Below, piece by piece: positions 46,395-57,072 of a DNA stretch of 64,000 bases; within the stretch, counting starts at the first letter, position 1; every line of letters begins with the position of its first letter. Position numbers and translations under genes: made by a program. Source of the DNA: Combretum micranthum (taxonomy: Eukaryota; Streptophyta; Magnoliopsida; Myrtales; Combretaceae); the NCBI GenBank assembly GCA_024138025.1, contig JAMXBD010002798.1, positions 1 to 64,000 of the forward strand, given 5' to 3'. The notes under the pieces were generated by a model. It had not been told where the DNA came from, did no database searches, and worked only from the letters and a program-made list of their open reading frames with translations.

Positions 46395-49300
46395 TGTAAG
46401 CCCCTAGATTTTTCGATAATATTAGTAAACCCTAAGAACCGGAAGTTGAAACGAAACCCTAAAATTAACCTAGTTCTATGTTTAGTCTAGTGAATCTAGA
46501 TCCGGTAATCCCGTTTTCTTAAACCCTAGAAAACAAAATTGAAATAATTGCGGAATATGGTTTGTGATGATATAGGAAAGCCTAAAAATATCAGATTCGA
46601 ATTTTTCTAATGTCCCTCGGATCCAATCGGGATCAGTTTTCAAAAACCGTGCCCTGGAGCACCGGATAGCAAAAATATTCCGACAACACCGATAGATTCA
46701 TAAAAATATAAGGTTTTCAAAAATATCAGTTTTAGAATTTTTCGGTATCTAAAAATATCAGATATAGACCTTTTACGCGTACTTTCTTTACTACCGGTAT
46801 TTTAATTGTCTAGTCTACTATTCATAGTATTTTTCTACTATTCATTACTATTCATTATCTCTACTTTTTCTTAACTCTATTCTTACACTACCTACCTATC
46901 TTACAATTTACCTTCCCATACAACTTTAATCACATCATACCTTACATATTACTTCTTTTTATTACAAAAAACAAAATTAATCAATTTTCCTCTCTTCCCC
47001 ATGCCCTTGCCGTCCACTCTCTCTCTCCTCTTCCTCTCAATTTGTTTTCTTTTCCAATTTATTTTATTACATCTAATTTCCACTCCAAAAATCTATAAAT
47101 ACCCCATTCCTCTTCCATTCTTTCACACAACAAAAATTCATACTAAATCTCTCCCAAAATTCACTCCACAAAATTCCTCTCCGAACATCTCTCTCAAGTT
47201 CTCTCTTTTCCTTAGAAAATCCATTCCCACATAATACTACAACCCATTCTTTTCTTCTTCAACCAACACATAAAATTTAGGTAAAACTTCTCTTATTTAC
47301 TCATCATGTTTATATAACTTAACATGAGTTTAGTGTATGTTTCTTAGACTCATTGAGTTAAAGAAGCAACAATTTATTCATGTTTTGTTTTTGTTCATGT
47401 TCTTATTTTCTTTATGTTACTATTATGTTGATATTGTTATTATTGTATTATCTATATATATATATATGTTTATTTAGAGCATATAAGCTCACTTGTTATT
47501 TATTTATTTTTCAAGTCTTGCAATTTATTTATTTACTTGTTTTATGCAATATTAAGACTAGTCTTTCTAGTCTTAGACTTGTCCATATCAAGTCAAAACA
47601 ATTTTATTTCTTTGCTTTTCTTTTCTTTTGAGGACTAGTCAATTCTTAGTCCCGGGATACCTTGATGAAGCTAAGGTTCCCAATACTTGACTTTACTTTT
47701 ATACTCTTATTTATTTTATTTATGTTGTTTTTATATTTTTCATGGTTACATATTCTCATTCAAGCATGAATATGTTGTTATTGTCTCAATCATAATAGAA
47801 ATGAGTTTTTTAAAGTAAGAATAAGAACTCTTTTTAAATATAAACTTTGTCACATAAGAAGTTATTTTCCTTAAAGGTTTGAAATTTATCTTAAACAAAT
47901 ATTCTTCTAAAGTTAGATAAGCTAGCTCAAGTTTTAGTAATAATATGTGGTTTTCACCAAGAAATACATAAAGTAAAGTTATTATAAATTCTCTTTTCAA
48001 AGAAATAAGGAAGTTTCTTTAGACCTAAACAAAGGGTTTCTTAAAAATTCAATTGTCAAAGTTTTCCACCAACACTAAAGTCTAAGATAAGTTTTTCAAC
48101 ATTTACTTATAAGATAATTTCTTTTTAAAAGTGGAACTAACCATAAAGTAATTAGAAAGACTATGTTTTCCAAAATGCTAGAAATAAATTTATGAAAATC
48201 TTGAAAGATTAAAATAACTTCTGAAGGAATGGAGTTAAAAGGAGGAAATACTCATTTATGATAACTTAGGGAATTTTCAAAAAAATAAAATTCTTTTCAA
48301 GCCTTAAGCTTATCTCACTTTCAAGACATTTGTTTTACAAAACCATTGTTGAGACAACACCAAATTCATGCATATAGTATGAGATTATACACATATGTAT
48401 ATACATATATTCAAGGGATTTTTCAATCATACTATATATCTATATTTTTGTACAAAAGCCCTTGAGTGAAGTAAAGTTTGAAAACTCTAGTTTTAAAGTT
48501 AGGAAAATTCGTATCAAATCTGTACACTGCTATTCCGAGACCCAAATAACTTCTTTTGATGAAAATAACCTTAGAAATAGATAGATCTTTTCGAGTAGGT
48601 AGAAATCGGTATATAATATGCGAAATTCCGAGTTAAAATGAACAAGTTATGGCCATTTTAAGTTGGAATTCCCATCCCATACGATTTTTACGAATTCTTT
48701 AAGATAGAAGTGTAGCATTTGAATAGATCTTGGATGAAATACTCATGTTGGGTATTTCTGTTGTTTAGGTCGAGGATCACGATCTTGTCTTCCCCGAGGA
48801 TTACTTCGACTCCTAGAGCGCTATGGACGAGTGAGTTTCCTTTACGCTTATGTATTCGCCCATGTGCTTGTAGAATAGAGCACTAGATGTAGGAAAAGAT
48901 AAATTGATATGCATGTGGGATATTATGGGAATTATGTATGTAATTCATTGTGTGCGATCAATGAACGATAAGTATATCGGAACCCGATTTGTGATTGATA
49001 TAAATGTTTCCATGTATGTATTGTTATGTGTGCAAATATTGTTTGATCGCTTTAAATGATTTAATGCCATATTGAAATCCCCATATAATAAATTGCTCAT
49101 GCATATCACTTAGAATATCATTTCGAAGTTTTGCTACTACTCCTCAGCGTGGGACGGAAATGTAAGCTGCCTAGCTACATCTTGAGGGTTAGGACGTACG
49201 GGGAATACGGCCTCAAGGTGTAGCCGAGCCGGATCGATCGCTTTGGGCATGGAAGGCCCGGGGACTAGTAGTACGGTTCGTTGGAACCCCAAGACGCGCG

Positions 49301-49931
49301 CAAACTTGAGGAGGTTGTTCGGGACCCAGTTCAAAGCATTCCCTAACCACCGATGGAGGGGTAAATCCATCAAACATACGAAACCGATAGTCGTATGTAA
49401 TGTTTGATCATATGATTGTTGCATTCATATGCTTGATTAATAAACTTGTTTGATTGTTGTTATGAGTACTATTGCGTAAGGAATATCTCACTAAGCTAGT
49501 CATGCTTATACTCCTATAGACTTTTGATGTTGCAGGGTTACCTTTTTGCACCCGAGACCATCTCGATTTCCCCGGGTAGAATCCTCATTTTGAGAAGCTT
49601 TTGGAGGCAATCTATTTTGAAGTTATAGATAGATTTCTTCTAAAATCTTCTAGCTTAGTGATATTATATTTAGAACCATGTTATTATGAATTATCGGGGG
49701 AATGCCCCTTAGAAGCTGTAAGACTTTTATTTCAATGAAATATATATTAAGTATTATTTTGCATGTTCCGCTGCCAATGTCTTAAAATGCATTACTCCAC
49801 CGGTCTTCCTTTGTTGTGATTGTACGCCTTGTACGATATGGAAGCTTTCGAGTGACTGAGGTAGTCATTCTTAAGTTTTAATATTGCGTACGGCGGGCTG
49901 TCACGTTTAGGGTACCCGCTGGGGCGTGACA
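46395..49931 (+). mobile_element. Solo LTR, family A, in E1 pol
   Basis: 3537 bp starting TGTAAGCCCC and ending GGGGCGTGACA, flanked by a perfect duplication AACAC (46390-46394 and 49932-49936) and sitting between E1 RNase H and reverse transcriptase. There is one LTR and no interior. A TATA box lies at 47094, and telo-box-like AAACCCTAA at 46427 and 46454 in the first 70 bp. A GC-richer block lies at about 48780-48840 and 49140-49400. Open frames inside (47001, 47380, 49137 minus) have no recognisable domains. A diverged partial copy is at 824-2570. Confidence 0.85.
47094..47101 (+). promoter_or_regulatory. TATA box of LTR A
   Basis: TATAAATA in 'aaaatctataaatacccc', about 700 bp into the LTR, followed by a pyrimidine-rich leader and a possible splice donor (ttaggtaaaac, 47277). 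It is the main evidence for the plus-strand orientation of this LTR. Confidence 0.5.
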
Positions 49932-49936
49932 AACAC

Positions 49937-50800
49937 AGTAGCACTACATAACTTCCCCTTCAACACAGTAAAGCAACCTCAGCTTTGTTAGTCCACTGAA
50001 ACTTCCCTTTCTTTAGGCACTCAGTCAAAGGAGTAGCAATGGTATAAAGTGCCTAATAAACCTCCTGTAAAAACTCGCTAAGCCTAGGAAACTTCTCAAC
50101 TCTGTCACAGTCTTAAGAGCAAGCCACTTCCTTATGGTTCTCACCTTCTCATATGATCCTTCACTACTAACGATAAAACCTAGAAACAACAGCCTTTTCA
50201 CCATAAAAATACACTTTTTCATATTTGCATATAATTTATTTTCCAGCATTATAGTCATAACACTCCTAAGATGCTTATATCTTCCTTAGACTTACTATAA
50301 ATCAGGATATCGTCAAAATTAAACTATGACAAATCGTCCAATAAGGTTTTAGTACCTGATTCATAAACCGTATGAATGTACTAGGGCCATTGCTAAGGCC
50401 AAAGGGCATCACTAACCACTTGTAAAGCCCTTCCTTTGTTTTGAAGGTTGTTTCCCACTCATCTCCTGGCCTAATTCTGATCTAATAATAACCACTCCTC
50501 AATTCTACTTTGGAGAAGACAACCGCCCCACTCAATTTATCTAATATGTCCTCCAAGCGGGGAATTGGGAATTTATACCCAATTGTGATCTTGTTGATAG
50601 CTCTACGATCAACACACATTCGCCAACTGCCATCCTTCCTAGGTGTAAGCAGCGCAGGTACAACACAAGGACTCAAGCTGTCCCTAATAAAGCCCTTCTG
50701 TATCAGCTCATGTACCTTTTCCTGCAAGATTGGTGTTTCTTTATGACTCATCCTATAGTGTGGCAAATTTGGCAAGCTAGCTCTAGGCATTAAATCAATC
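49937..50800 (-). pseudogene. E1 reverse transcriptase
   Basis: RNA-directed DNA polymerase of the element. The minus strand reads [89 protein letters not shown] (SKIDL in the family), then [12 protein letters not shown] near 50390. The active-site region survives as FDDILIYSK near 50290, but the residue before FDD is Asn instead of Tyr and a frameshift lies beside it. The C-terminal part is CIFMVKRLLFLGFIVSSEGS, with LASFYRRFI. Multiple breaks make it inactive. Confidence 0.85.
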
Positions 50801-51056
50801 TAGTGTTGGATATCTCACATAAGTAACACCTTTGGCAAGTCTTCAAGCACTACTTCCTTAAACTCTTCCAACACTTACTTCACACACTCTCGCACCTCAC
50901 TACTACTCTCCTCCTCCACCTTCATAACATTCTTTACAACTAACGCACGTACTACTCTAGTCTCCTTAATAGTAACCTCCATCTCCTTTCCTGATTGAGT
51001 AATGGTCAGGAAGGATCATTTCTCAACCTTAGCAGCTTTAGAATGGCTTGCCACCT

Positions 51057-51802
51057 TGATGAGGATCCGATAGCATCAACATTAGAGTCGATCAACTCCA
51101 AGTCCAACAATCAATTTCAAAGAGTTAGAAACCCATTGATTGTAGTTTCAATGATAAAAACACGAGTAAAGCAAACCTATAAAATAGTTTGAGATAAGAA
51201 GGATTAAAAACTTGAAGAATTGAAGCTGCAAGAGACTGTACACAGACCCAACACCGCCGCCTTCATTTAGTTTTTGTGTCTTTTCGAATTTCTATTTTTT
51301 AATAATATAGGGATTAATTATAATTATGTTTTCAGTTACGTAACTACCATAATTATGTTTTTTCTTCAGTTACGTTATCAGTTACGTAACTACCACAATT
51401 ATGATTTTTCAGTTATGTAACTGCCTTGTAATAGCCTATATATTAAGGCTAGTATGGGAGATAGACTAATCAGATTACAGAATACAATTTTCATTCTGAA
51501 ATACAATTTGAGAGAAATCCTTTCTCTTTGAGTTCTTTTGAGAACTTGGAATTTCTTCAAGAATTTAAATTCTTGTTGAGTTCATCATTATACCAAGGTT
51601 CTAGGTCGGTATATCCAACAAGGTCACGATTATCATATCAATGTTCTTTAGGTTACTCAACTGTAGGGTCAAAGTCAATTCCTCTTATTATACCAAGGTT
51701 AGTGGAGTTTCAAATCCAGATCTGAATATTTCATTGGGTCAAGGTCCACCTTCTTGATTCTTAGAGTTCAGAAAATTCAAGATCCGTGTCGAGCACGCAT
51801 TA
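51057..51802 (+). repeat. E2 5' LTR
   Basis: Near-identical to 54575-55331 apart from small indels. It contains four or five imperfect repeats of 'cagttacgt(a/t)a(c/t)...ccacaattatg' near 51330-51425 and a likely TATA box in 'gcctatatattaaggc' (51435-51450). Confidence 0.9.
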
Positions 51803-51805
51803 GAT

Positions 51806-51818
51806 TGGTATCAGAGCC
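51806..51818 (+). other. E2 primer-binding site (tRNA-iMet)
   Basis: TGGTATCAGAGCC, three bases after the 5' LTR. It is an exact match to the standard plant initiator-tRNA-Met site. Confidence 0.9.
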
Positions 51819-52317
51819 TTAGGTTTTCTAGGAATCATCCAAATTCAGTGAGAATCGAAAACGATACATCAAAACCTAAATTGGTTCGTTCATATTATCT
51901 TTTCTATTTCTTTGGTTGTTGAATTTGTTGTTAGGGTTCTTGTTAAAAAAAAAAGAGAAATAAAAAAAATCAAGAAAAGAGTTGAAAAAAAAAAAGAAAA
52001 GAAAAAAAAAGTAAAAAAAGTGAATTTGAGAATAAATTTTTTTTTTTCTGGTTGAGTGGAATTTAGATTTGTTATATACTTACCGTGGATTAAGGTGTTG
52101 TGAGAAACAAAACAAGAAGGAAAATTCAAGAATTGAGATCCAAGTTTGATACAGAACCATAAGACGAAGGATCGAGAGGTAAGGTAGTAAGTGTATTTTG
52201 AGTTTATGTGAAATACGAGTATTGAGTCTTATATTTTGTGAGAGATACACGTGAAGGAGTGAAGTGAGGTTTTCTTTCCATTTCTATTATTTGTTTGAAA
52301 ATTCTAACAATTATAAG

Positions 52318-53222
52318 ATGTCAGCCCACCAAGGAAGGAAGAAGATAAGAGTAATTATTTGCAGAAGGATATGGCTAGAATGTTTGAAATGTTACAGGGA
52401 TTAACCATGCGAATGGATCGCATGGAATAGAAGAAATCAAGAGAGGAGCCTGAGTCTAATGATGAACAGGAAGTTAGGAAGCCTACTAGGTTCAGAGGCA
52501 AGAATAACTCAAGACATAGCACTAGTAGTGGAGGTGAGAAAGTTGATACCAATTTAAATTCTATAAAATTTAAAATTCCTCCTTTTCAGGGAAAGAATGA
52601 TCTAGATGCTTATCTGGAATGGGAACGTAAGATTGAGCTGATTTTTGCATGTCGCAATTATTCTGAGGAAAAGAAAGTTAAATTGGCTGTGGTAGAATTT
52701 TGTGGATATGACATATGGTGGAACCAGCTGAATTAATAGAAGAAGAAATCTAGAGGATCCAGTCAGTACTTGGCAAGAATTAAAGTAGATTATGAGGAAG
52801 AGGTTTGTACCTCCACATTATTCTAGAGGAATGTATCGCCAATTGCAGGAACTTTCACCAGGAAATATGAGTGTTGAAGAGTACTACATGGAGATGGAGA
52901 CACTCATGATGAAGCTTGATAGCCAAGAGGATAGTGAAGCCCTATGGTAAGATTTTTGAATGGTTTGAATAGAAATATTGCAGATAAGGATGAATTGCAA
53001 CACTATATGGAATTGGATGAAATGTATCAGATGGCCTTGAAAGTTAAGAGCCAGCTTAAGGGAAGGAGAAATATAATTTTGCAGGTTCTTGTTCTACTCC
53101 ATGGAAGAACAAATGGAAGAAGGAGGATAAGAAGAATAAGAACGAAAAATTTATTCAAGCTATTTCAAAAGAGGAGCCTTCTAGCAAATCCAAAGGTAAA
53201 TCTGAATCTCAATCTGGTTTGA
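52318..53222 (+). pseudogene. E2 gag
   Basis: Capsid gene of a plant gypsy element. The frame gives MARMFEMLQGLTMRMDRME, an in-frame stop (near 52428), then NSIKFKIPPFQGKNDLDAYL, EWERKIELIFACRNYSEEKK, VKLAVVEF and WWNQLN, two stops, and after frame changes PHYSRGMYRQLQELSPGN-like sequence and VRFLNGLNRNIADKDELQHY. This order is the usual retrotrans_gag domain of chromovirus-type elements. At least three stops and two frameshifts are present. The A/T-rich leader (51900-52080) precedes it. Confidence 0.85.
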
Positions 53223-53849
53223 GTAAAATTCGCTGTTTTAGGTGCAATGGTGTTGGTCATATAGCTTCCCAGTGTCCTAACAAGAAAGCTATGATTGCTT
53301 TGGGAAGTGATGAGTATAAAACAGCTAGTGAAAGTAAAGGAGATGATGATGAGATGCCTGAATTAGAAGATGTTACAGATACTGAGGAGGTAGATGCTTC
53401 AAACGTATCATTAGTTATTAGACATACTTTGAGTACACAGCAGGTAGAAGAGGGAGATCTTGAGCAGCAAAAGGAAAACATTCTCCATACTCGAGTTGTG
53501 GTGAAAGACAAGGCTTGTAGTTTAATCATTGATGGTGGTAGTTGTGCCAATGTGGTAAGTGCTAATCTAGTGGAATTGCTTAAATTGCCCACATTGAAAC
53601 ATAAGCCTTACAAGTTGCGGTGGTTGAATGACTGGAGAAGTGAAAGTGAATAAGCAGGTGAATTTAATGATTTCTTTGGGAAACTATAAGGACGAAGTAT
53701 TATGTAATATAATGCCTATGAATGCCTGCCATATATTGTTTGGTAGACCATGGCAATTTGATAGGAATGTTACTCATGAAGGGCGTTCAAATCGTTTCAT
53801 AGTGAGACAAAATGGGAAGACATTTTACTTGAAGCCTTTGACACCCTAA
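53219..53849 (+). pseudogene. E2 zinc knuckle and aspartic protease
   Basis: Begins IRCFRCNGVGHIASQCPNKK, an intact CCHC knuckle that binds RNA. An acidic linker (ESKGDDDEMPELEDVTDTEE) follows, then the protease: SLIIDGGSCANVVSANLVEL (Asp-Gly-Gly active site), HKPYKLRWLND, a one-step frameshift near 53630, and VNKQVNLMISLGNYKDEVLC, CHILFGRPWQFDRNVTHEGR. The GRPWQxDR ending is typical of plant chromovirus polyproteins. Apart from the frameshift this is the best-kept part of E2. Confidence 0.85.
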
Positions 53850-54450
53850 CAAGTTCAAGAAGATAAAAAGAAATTGAAACAGGAAGATGACATGTTAAGA
53901 GCTAATGAGAAAAAGAAAGAAAACACGAGAGCTATTGAGGATGATACACGAGTGATAGAGAGGAAAAACAAAGTGGCTAGTGAGAAAAAAGGAGAGAGTG
54001 AGAAGAAGAAACAATTAAATTGTTATGTCACTAAAAGTGAGATCAAGAGTGTTGTAAATGAGAAAAGATCTTTAATTGTACTTATGTACAAGGAGATCAG
54101 GTTTTCTACTAATAATCTTGACTCAAATTTGCCTAGTTCTGTTGTGTCTCTTTTACAGGAGTATGAAGATATGTTTCCTAAAGAGATTCCTGAAGGGTTG
54201 CCACCAATTAGAGGAATAGAACGCCAAATAGACTTCATACCAGGAGCTTCTATTCCAACTAGACAAGCCTATAGGAGTAGTCCTGAAAAGACTAAAGAGA
54301 TCCAAAGAAAAGTAGAGGAGTTACTGGCAAAAGGGTTTGTTCGTGAAAGCATGAGTCCTTGTACTGTGCCAGTATTGCTTATGCCCAAGAAAGATGGAAC
54401 TTGGAGAATGTGTATGGATTGTAGAGCTATTAATAAGATCATGGAATTCA
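53850..54450 (+). pseudogene. E2 reverse transcriptase, N-terminal third only
   Basis: A lysine- and glutamate-rich linker leads to YEDMFPKEIPEGLPPIRGIE, RQIDFIPGASIPTRQAYRSS, VEELLAKGFVRESMSPCTVP, VLLMPKKDGTWRMCMDCRAI and NKI. Immediately after NKI the frame reads unrelated MEFKALCPQKIPDG and runs into the 3' leader with 'cgaggacgaatc'. The catalytic FxDD, RNase H and integrase are absent, so the element could only have moved with help, or was deleted after insertion. Confidence 0.85.
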
Positions 54451-54560
54451 AGGCATTGTGTCCTCAAAAAATTCCAGATGGAATTAATCATCAAATTCAT
54501 TTCCTCCTTAGATTCAATTTGAAAGAATCCAAAAACGAAGATTCGAGGACGAATCTTTTC

Positions 54561-54574
54561 AAAGAAGGAGGGAA
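54561..54574 (+). other. E2 polypurine tract
   Basis: AAAGAAGGAGGGAA directly before the 3' LTR start TGATGAGG, the primer for plus-strand synthesis. Confidence 0.85.
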
Positions 54575-55331
54575 TGATGAGGATCCGATAGCATCAACAT
54601 TAGAGCTGATCAACTCCAAGTTCAACAATCAATTTCAAAGAGTTAGAGACCCTTGATTATAGTTTCAATGATAAAAACACGAGTCAAGCAAACCTACAAA
54701 ATAGTTTGGGATATGAAGGATTAAAAACTTGAAGAATTGAAGCTGCAAGAGACTGTACACAGACCCAACACCGCGGCCTTCATTTAGTTTTTGTGTCTTT
54801 TCGAATTTCTATTTTTTTAATAATGTAGGGATTAATTATAATTATGTTTTCAGTTACATTATCAAGTACGTAATTGCCACAATTATGTTTTTTCTTCAGT
54901 TACGTTATCAGTTACATAACTACCACAATTATGATTTTTCGATTACGTAACTGCCTTATAATAGCTATATATTAAGGCTAGTATGGGAGATAGACTAATC
55001 AGATTACATAATACATTTTTCATTGTGAAATACAATTCGAGAGAAATCATTTCTCTTTGAGTTCTTTTGAGAACTTGGAATTTCTTTAAGAATTTGAATT
55101 CTTGTTTATTTCATCATTATACCAAGGTTCTAGGTCGGTATATCCAATAGGGTCGCGATTATCATATCAAGTTCTTTGGGTTACTCAACCGTAGGGTCGA
55201 GGTCAATTCCATCTTATCATACCAAGGTTCATGGAGTTTTAGATCCAGATCTGAATATTTCATTAAGTCAAGGTCCAACTTCTTGATTCTTAGAGCCTGG
55301 GAAATTCAAGATCCGTGCCGAGCACGCATCA
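54575..55331 (+). repeat. E2 3' LTR
   Basis: Pairs with 51057-51802. It ends ...GAGCACGCATCA, directly followed by the target duplication CACCT. Confidence 0.9.
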
Positions 55332-55449
55332 CACCTTAAGGGGTATCAAGGTGTACTTCATACCCCCTTTCTCTAACCGATATAAGTTTTCCTTTCTAGC
55401 ATGTTGTGCATTCACATCGTATTGCTAAGGTCATCCAAACAACGCATGA

Positions 55450-55700
55450 TAAGCATCCATGTCTACAATGTCACAGTAGACCTCATCCGGTACTTGCCAA
55501 TAGAAATGACACTCGGCACCTCTCTTTCACCTCTATCCTCTCAACAGACTTTATCCACCCAATAACATATGCGTTAGGATGTTTCTCAACAAGAAGTTGT
55601 AACTAATTGACAACTACTCTACCAATTATATTCTCACAATTCCCACTATCCACAATCAAATCAAATACCTTTCCACCAATAGTGCATCGAGTGCGAAATA
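55450..55700 (-). pseudogene. E1 protease
   Basis: Minus strand reads RTRCTIGGKVFDLIVDSGNC, ENIIGRVVVNQLQLLVEKHP and NAYVIGWIKSVERIEVKERC, an aspartic protease with an intact Asp-Ser-Gly and the usual linker to the next block. It is cut off from reverse transcriptase by the E2 insertion at 55331. Confidence 0.75.
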
Positions 55701-55859
55701 ATTGATGTCATTGAGTATCGTCCTCTTGCTTAGGTGCTAACATCATTTTTCTAATCACATAGGTCTTCTCAACCTCCCCATCCTCTTCTTCACAAACATC
55801 ATCATCCTTATCAGGTTCACGTACCTCTTCTTCCTCATCCCGCTCTATAATATTCACAC

Positions 55860-56950
55860 TCTTTCTATTCAGGCACTCATTAGACTTGTGTTTAGGCTGA
55901 TTACAACGAAAACATTTGCACGTGATAGGTTTGGCATAGGGGTTGTTCTATTTCGGGGCAGCTTTAGTCTCAATAGGCCATTTACTAGCAGCTTTGTCGT
56001 CCTTCTTCTCACCACTCATGTTCTGCCTCTCCTCATGACCTTTGTTTTTCTCAGTCATTGATTTACTACCACTCGTACCTTCAACTCCATATCTCCTATT
56101 TCCTCCATCAAAGCGGCTACTCTTATCCTAAATCATCATCTCTGCTCTCAATGCCATGTTCTTTGCTTCGTTTAAACTTCTCATAACATTGACTCAACTT
56201 GTCCCTAATTTGTAATTTCAGTCCATCAACATATCTAGCTACCTACTGCCCTTTACTTTCTCTCAAACTGTTCCTCTCAGCAATCTCGTAAACTTCGCCG
56301 TATAGTCATGAACATACTGCTGACCTTGACAACATCATTGATACTATTGGAAGAGAATCTATTCGTAATCGAGAAGCAGGAAATCCCATTAAAGTAACTG
56401 CTTCATCTGATAGTAGGTCCTCACAGACTGTCTTCCTTTCCTCCATCTTCTATTCTGTAACCTCTTCTACCAAGCAGAGGATCACCCTTCAATCTGCAAG
56501 CTACTAATCTAACCCTTCGATCTTCCGGTACTTTCATGTATGCAAAGAATCGATCTATATATGCTACCCAATCTAAAAATTCCTCTGTATTCATACTACC
56601 ATTAAAGAAAGGGATGTCTACCTTTCAATCAGAAGTCTCCACCTTCACCTTGATCGTAGCCATAATAGTTTCTCTGATATCCACATCTACCATCTTCACC
56701 GCCTCTCCTTCACGGCTGTCTCGCGTTAAGCAAAACTTATCCTCCTCCTCAGATTCCTCATTAGAAATCCATGCCCATCGATTGGTGGCGGCAGGTCTAT
56801 TGATTGGACCTCCAAAGGCTTCTTTTACCTCCAGTCGTCCCCTATTAACCTCCCCACCTCCGTTGACAACCTCTACTAGTGCATCAAAGTGCTAGATCAA
56901 TTCCTCAAGATGATCTTCAATTAGTTGGATTCTTTGTCCATGGCTTTGTT
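55860..56950 (-). pseudogene. E1 gag with zinc knuckle
   Basis: Minus strand shows VDIPFFNGSMNTEEFLDWVA, YIDRFFAYMKVPEDRRVRLV and ACRLKGDPL (56500-56640), then QVARYVDGLKLQIRDKLSQ-like sequence near 56220, and an intact CCHC knuckle CFRCNQPKHKSNEC near 55900. This is a plant gypsy capsid protein in several frames with many stops. It lies between the primer-binding site at 57059 and the protease. Confidence 0.75.
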
Positions 56951-57058
56951 TTTGCCCCAAGAACCTCAGCCCCTCGGACCCTCGTATCATGGGTACTGCT
57001 ACGAATATGATTGCTATCACACCTTCGCTTGAAGACATCTTCACAGGATTCTAACCAA

Positions 57059-57070
57059 GCTTTAATACCA
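57059..57070 (-). other. E1 primer-binding site, mutated
   Basis: Minus strand TGGTATTAAAGC, a two-step variant of TGGTATCAGAGC, two bases inside the 5' LTR edge at 57073. Confidence 0.65.
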
Positions 57071-57072
57071 AC

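Larger units (their letters stand above)
51057..55331 (+). mobile_element. Gypsy element E2, complete edges but deleted pol
   Basis: Two LTRs, 51057-51802 (746 bp) and 54575-55331 (757 bp), start TGATGAGGATCCG and end CACGCATCA (CATTA in the 5' copy). Flanks are a perfect CACCT duplication (51052-51056 and 55332-55336). The primer-binding site is at 51806. The interior has gag, protease and the first third of reverse transcriptase, then jumps directly to the pre-LTR leader (cgaggacgaatc) and purine tract, so the rest of pol is missing. It inserted into E1 between reverse transcriptase and protease, on the opposite strand. Confidence 0.95.

Noticed and set aside
47001..47631. Two frames inside solo LTR A
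   Set aside because: Leucine-, phenylalanine- and tyrosine-rich translations of pyrimidine-rich leader sequence just after the LTR TATA box; no domain and no splice or start context.
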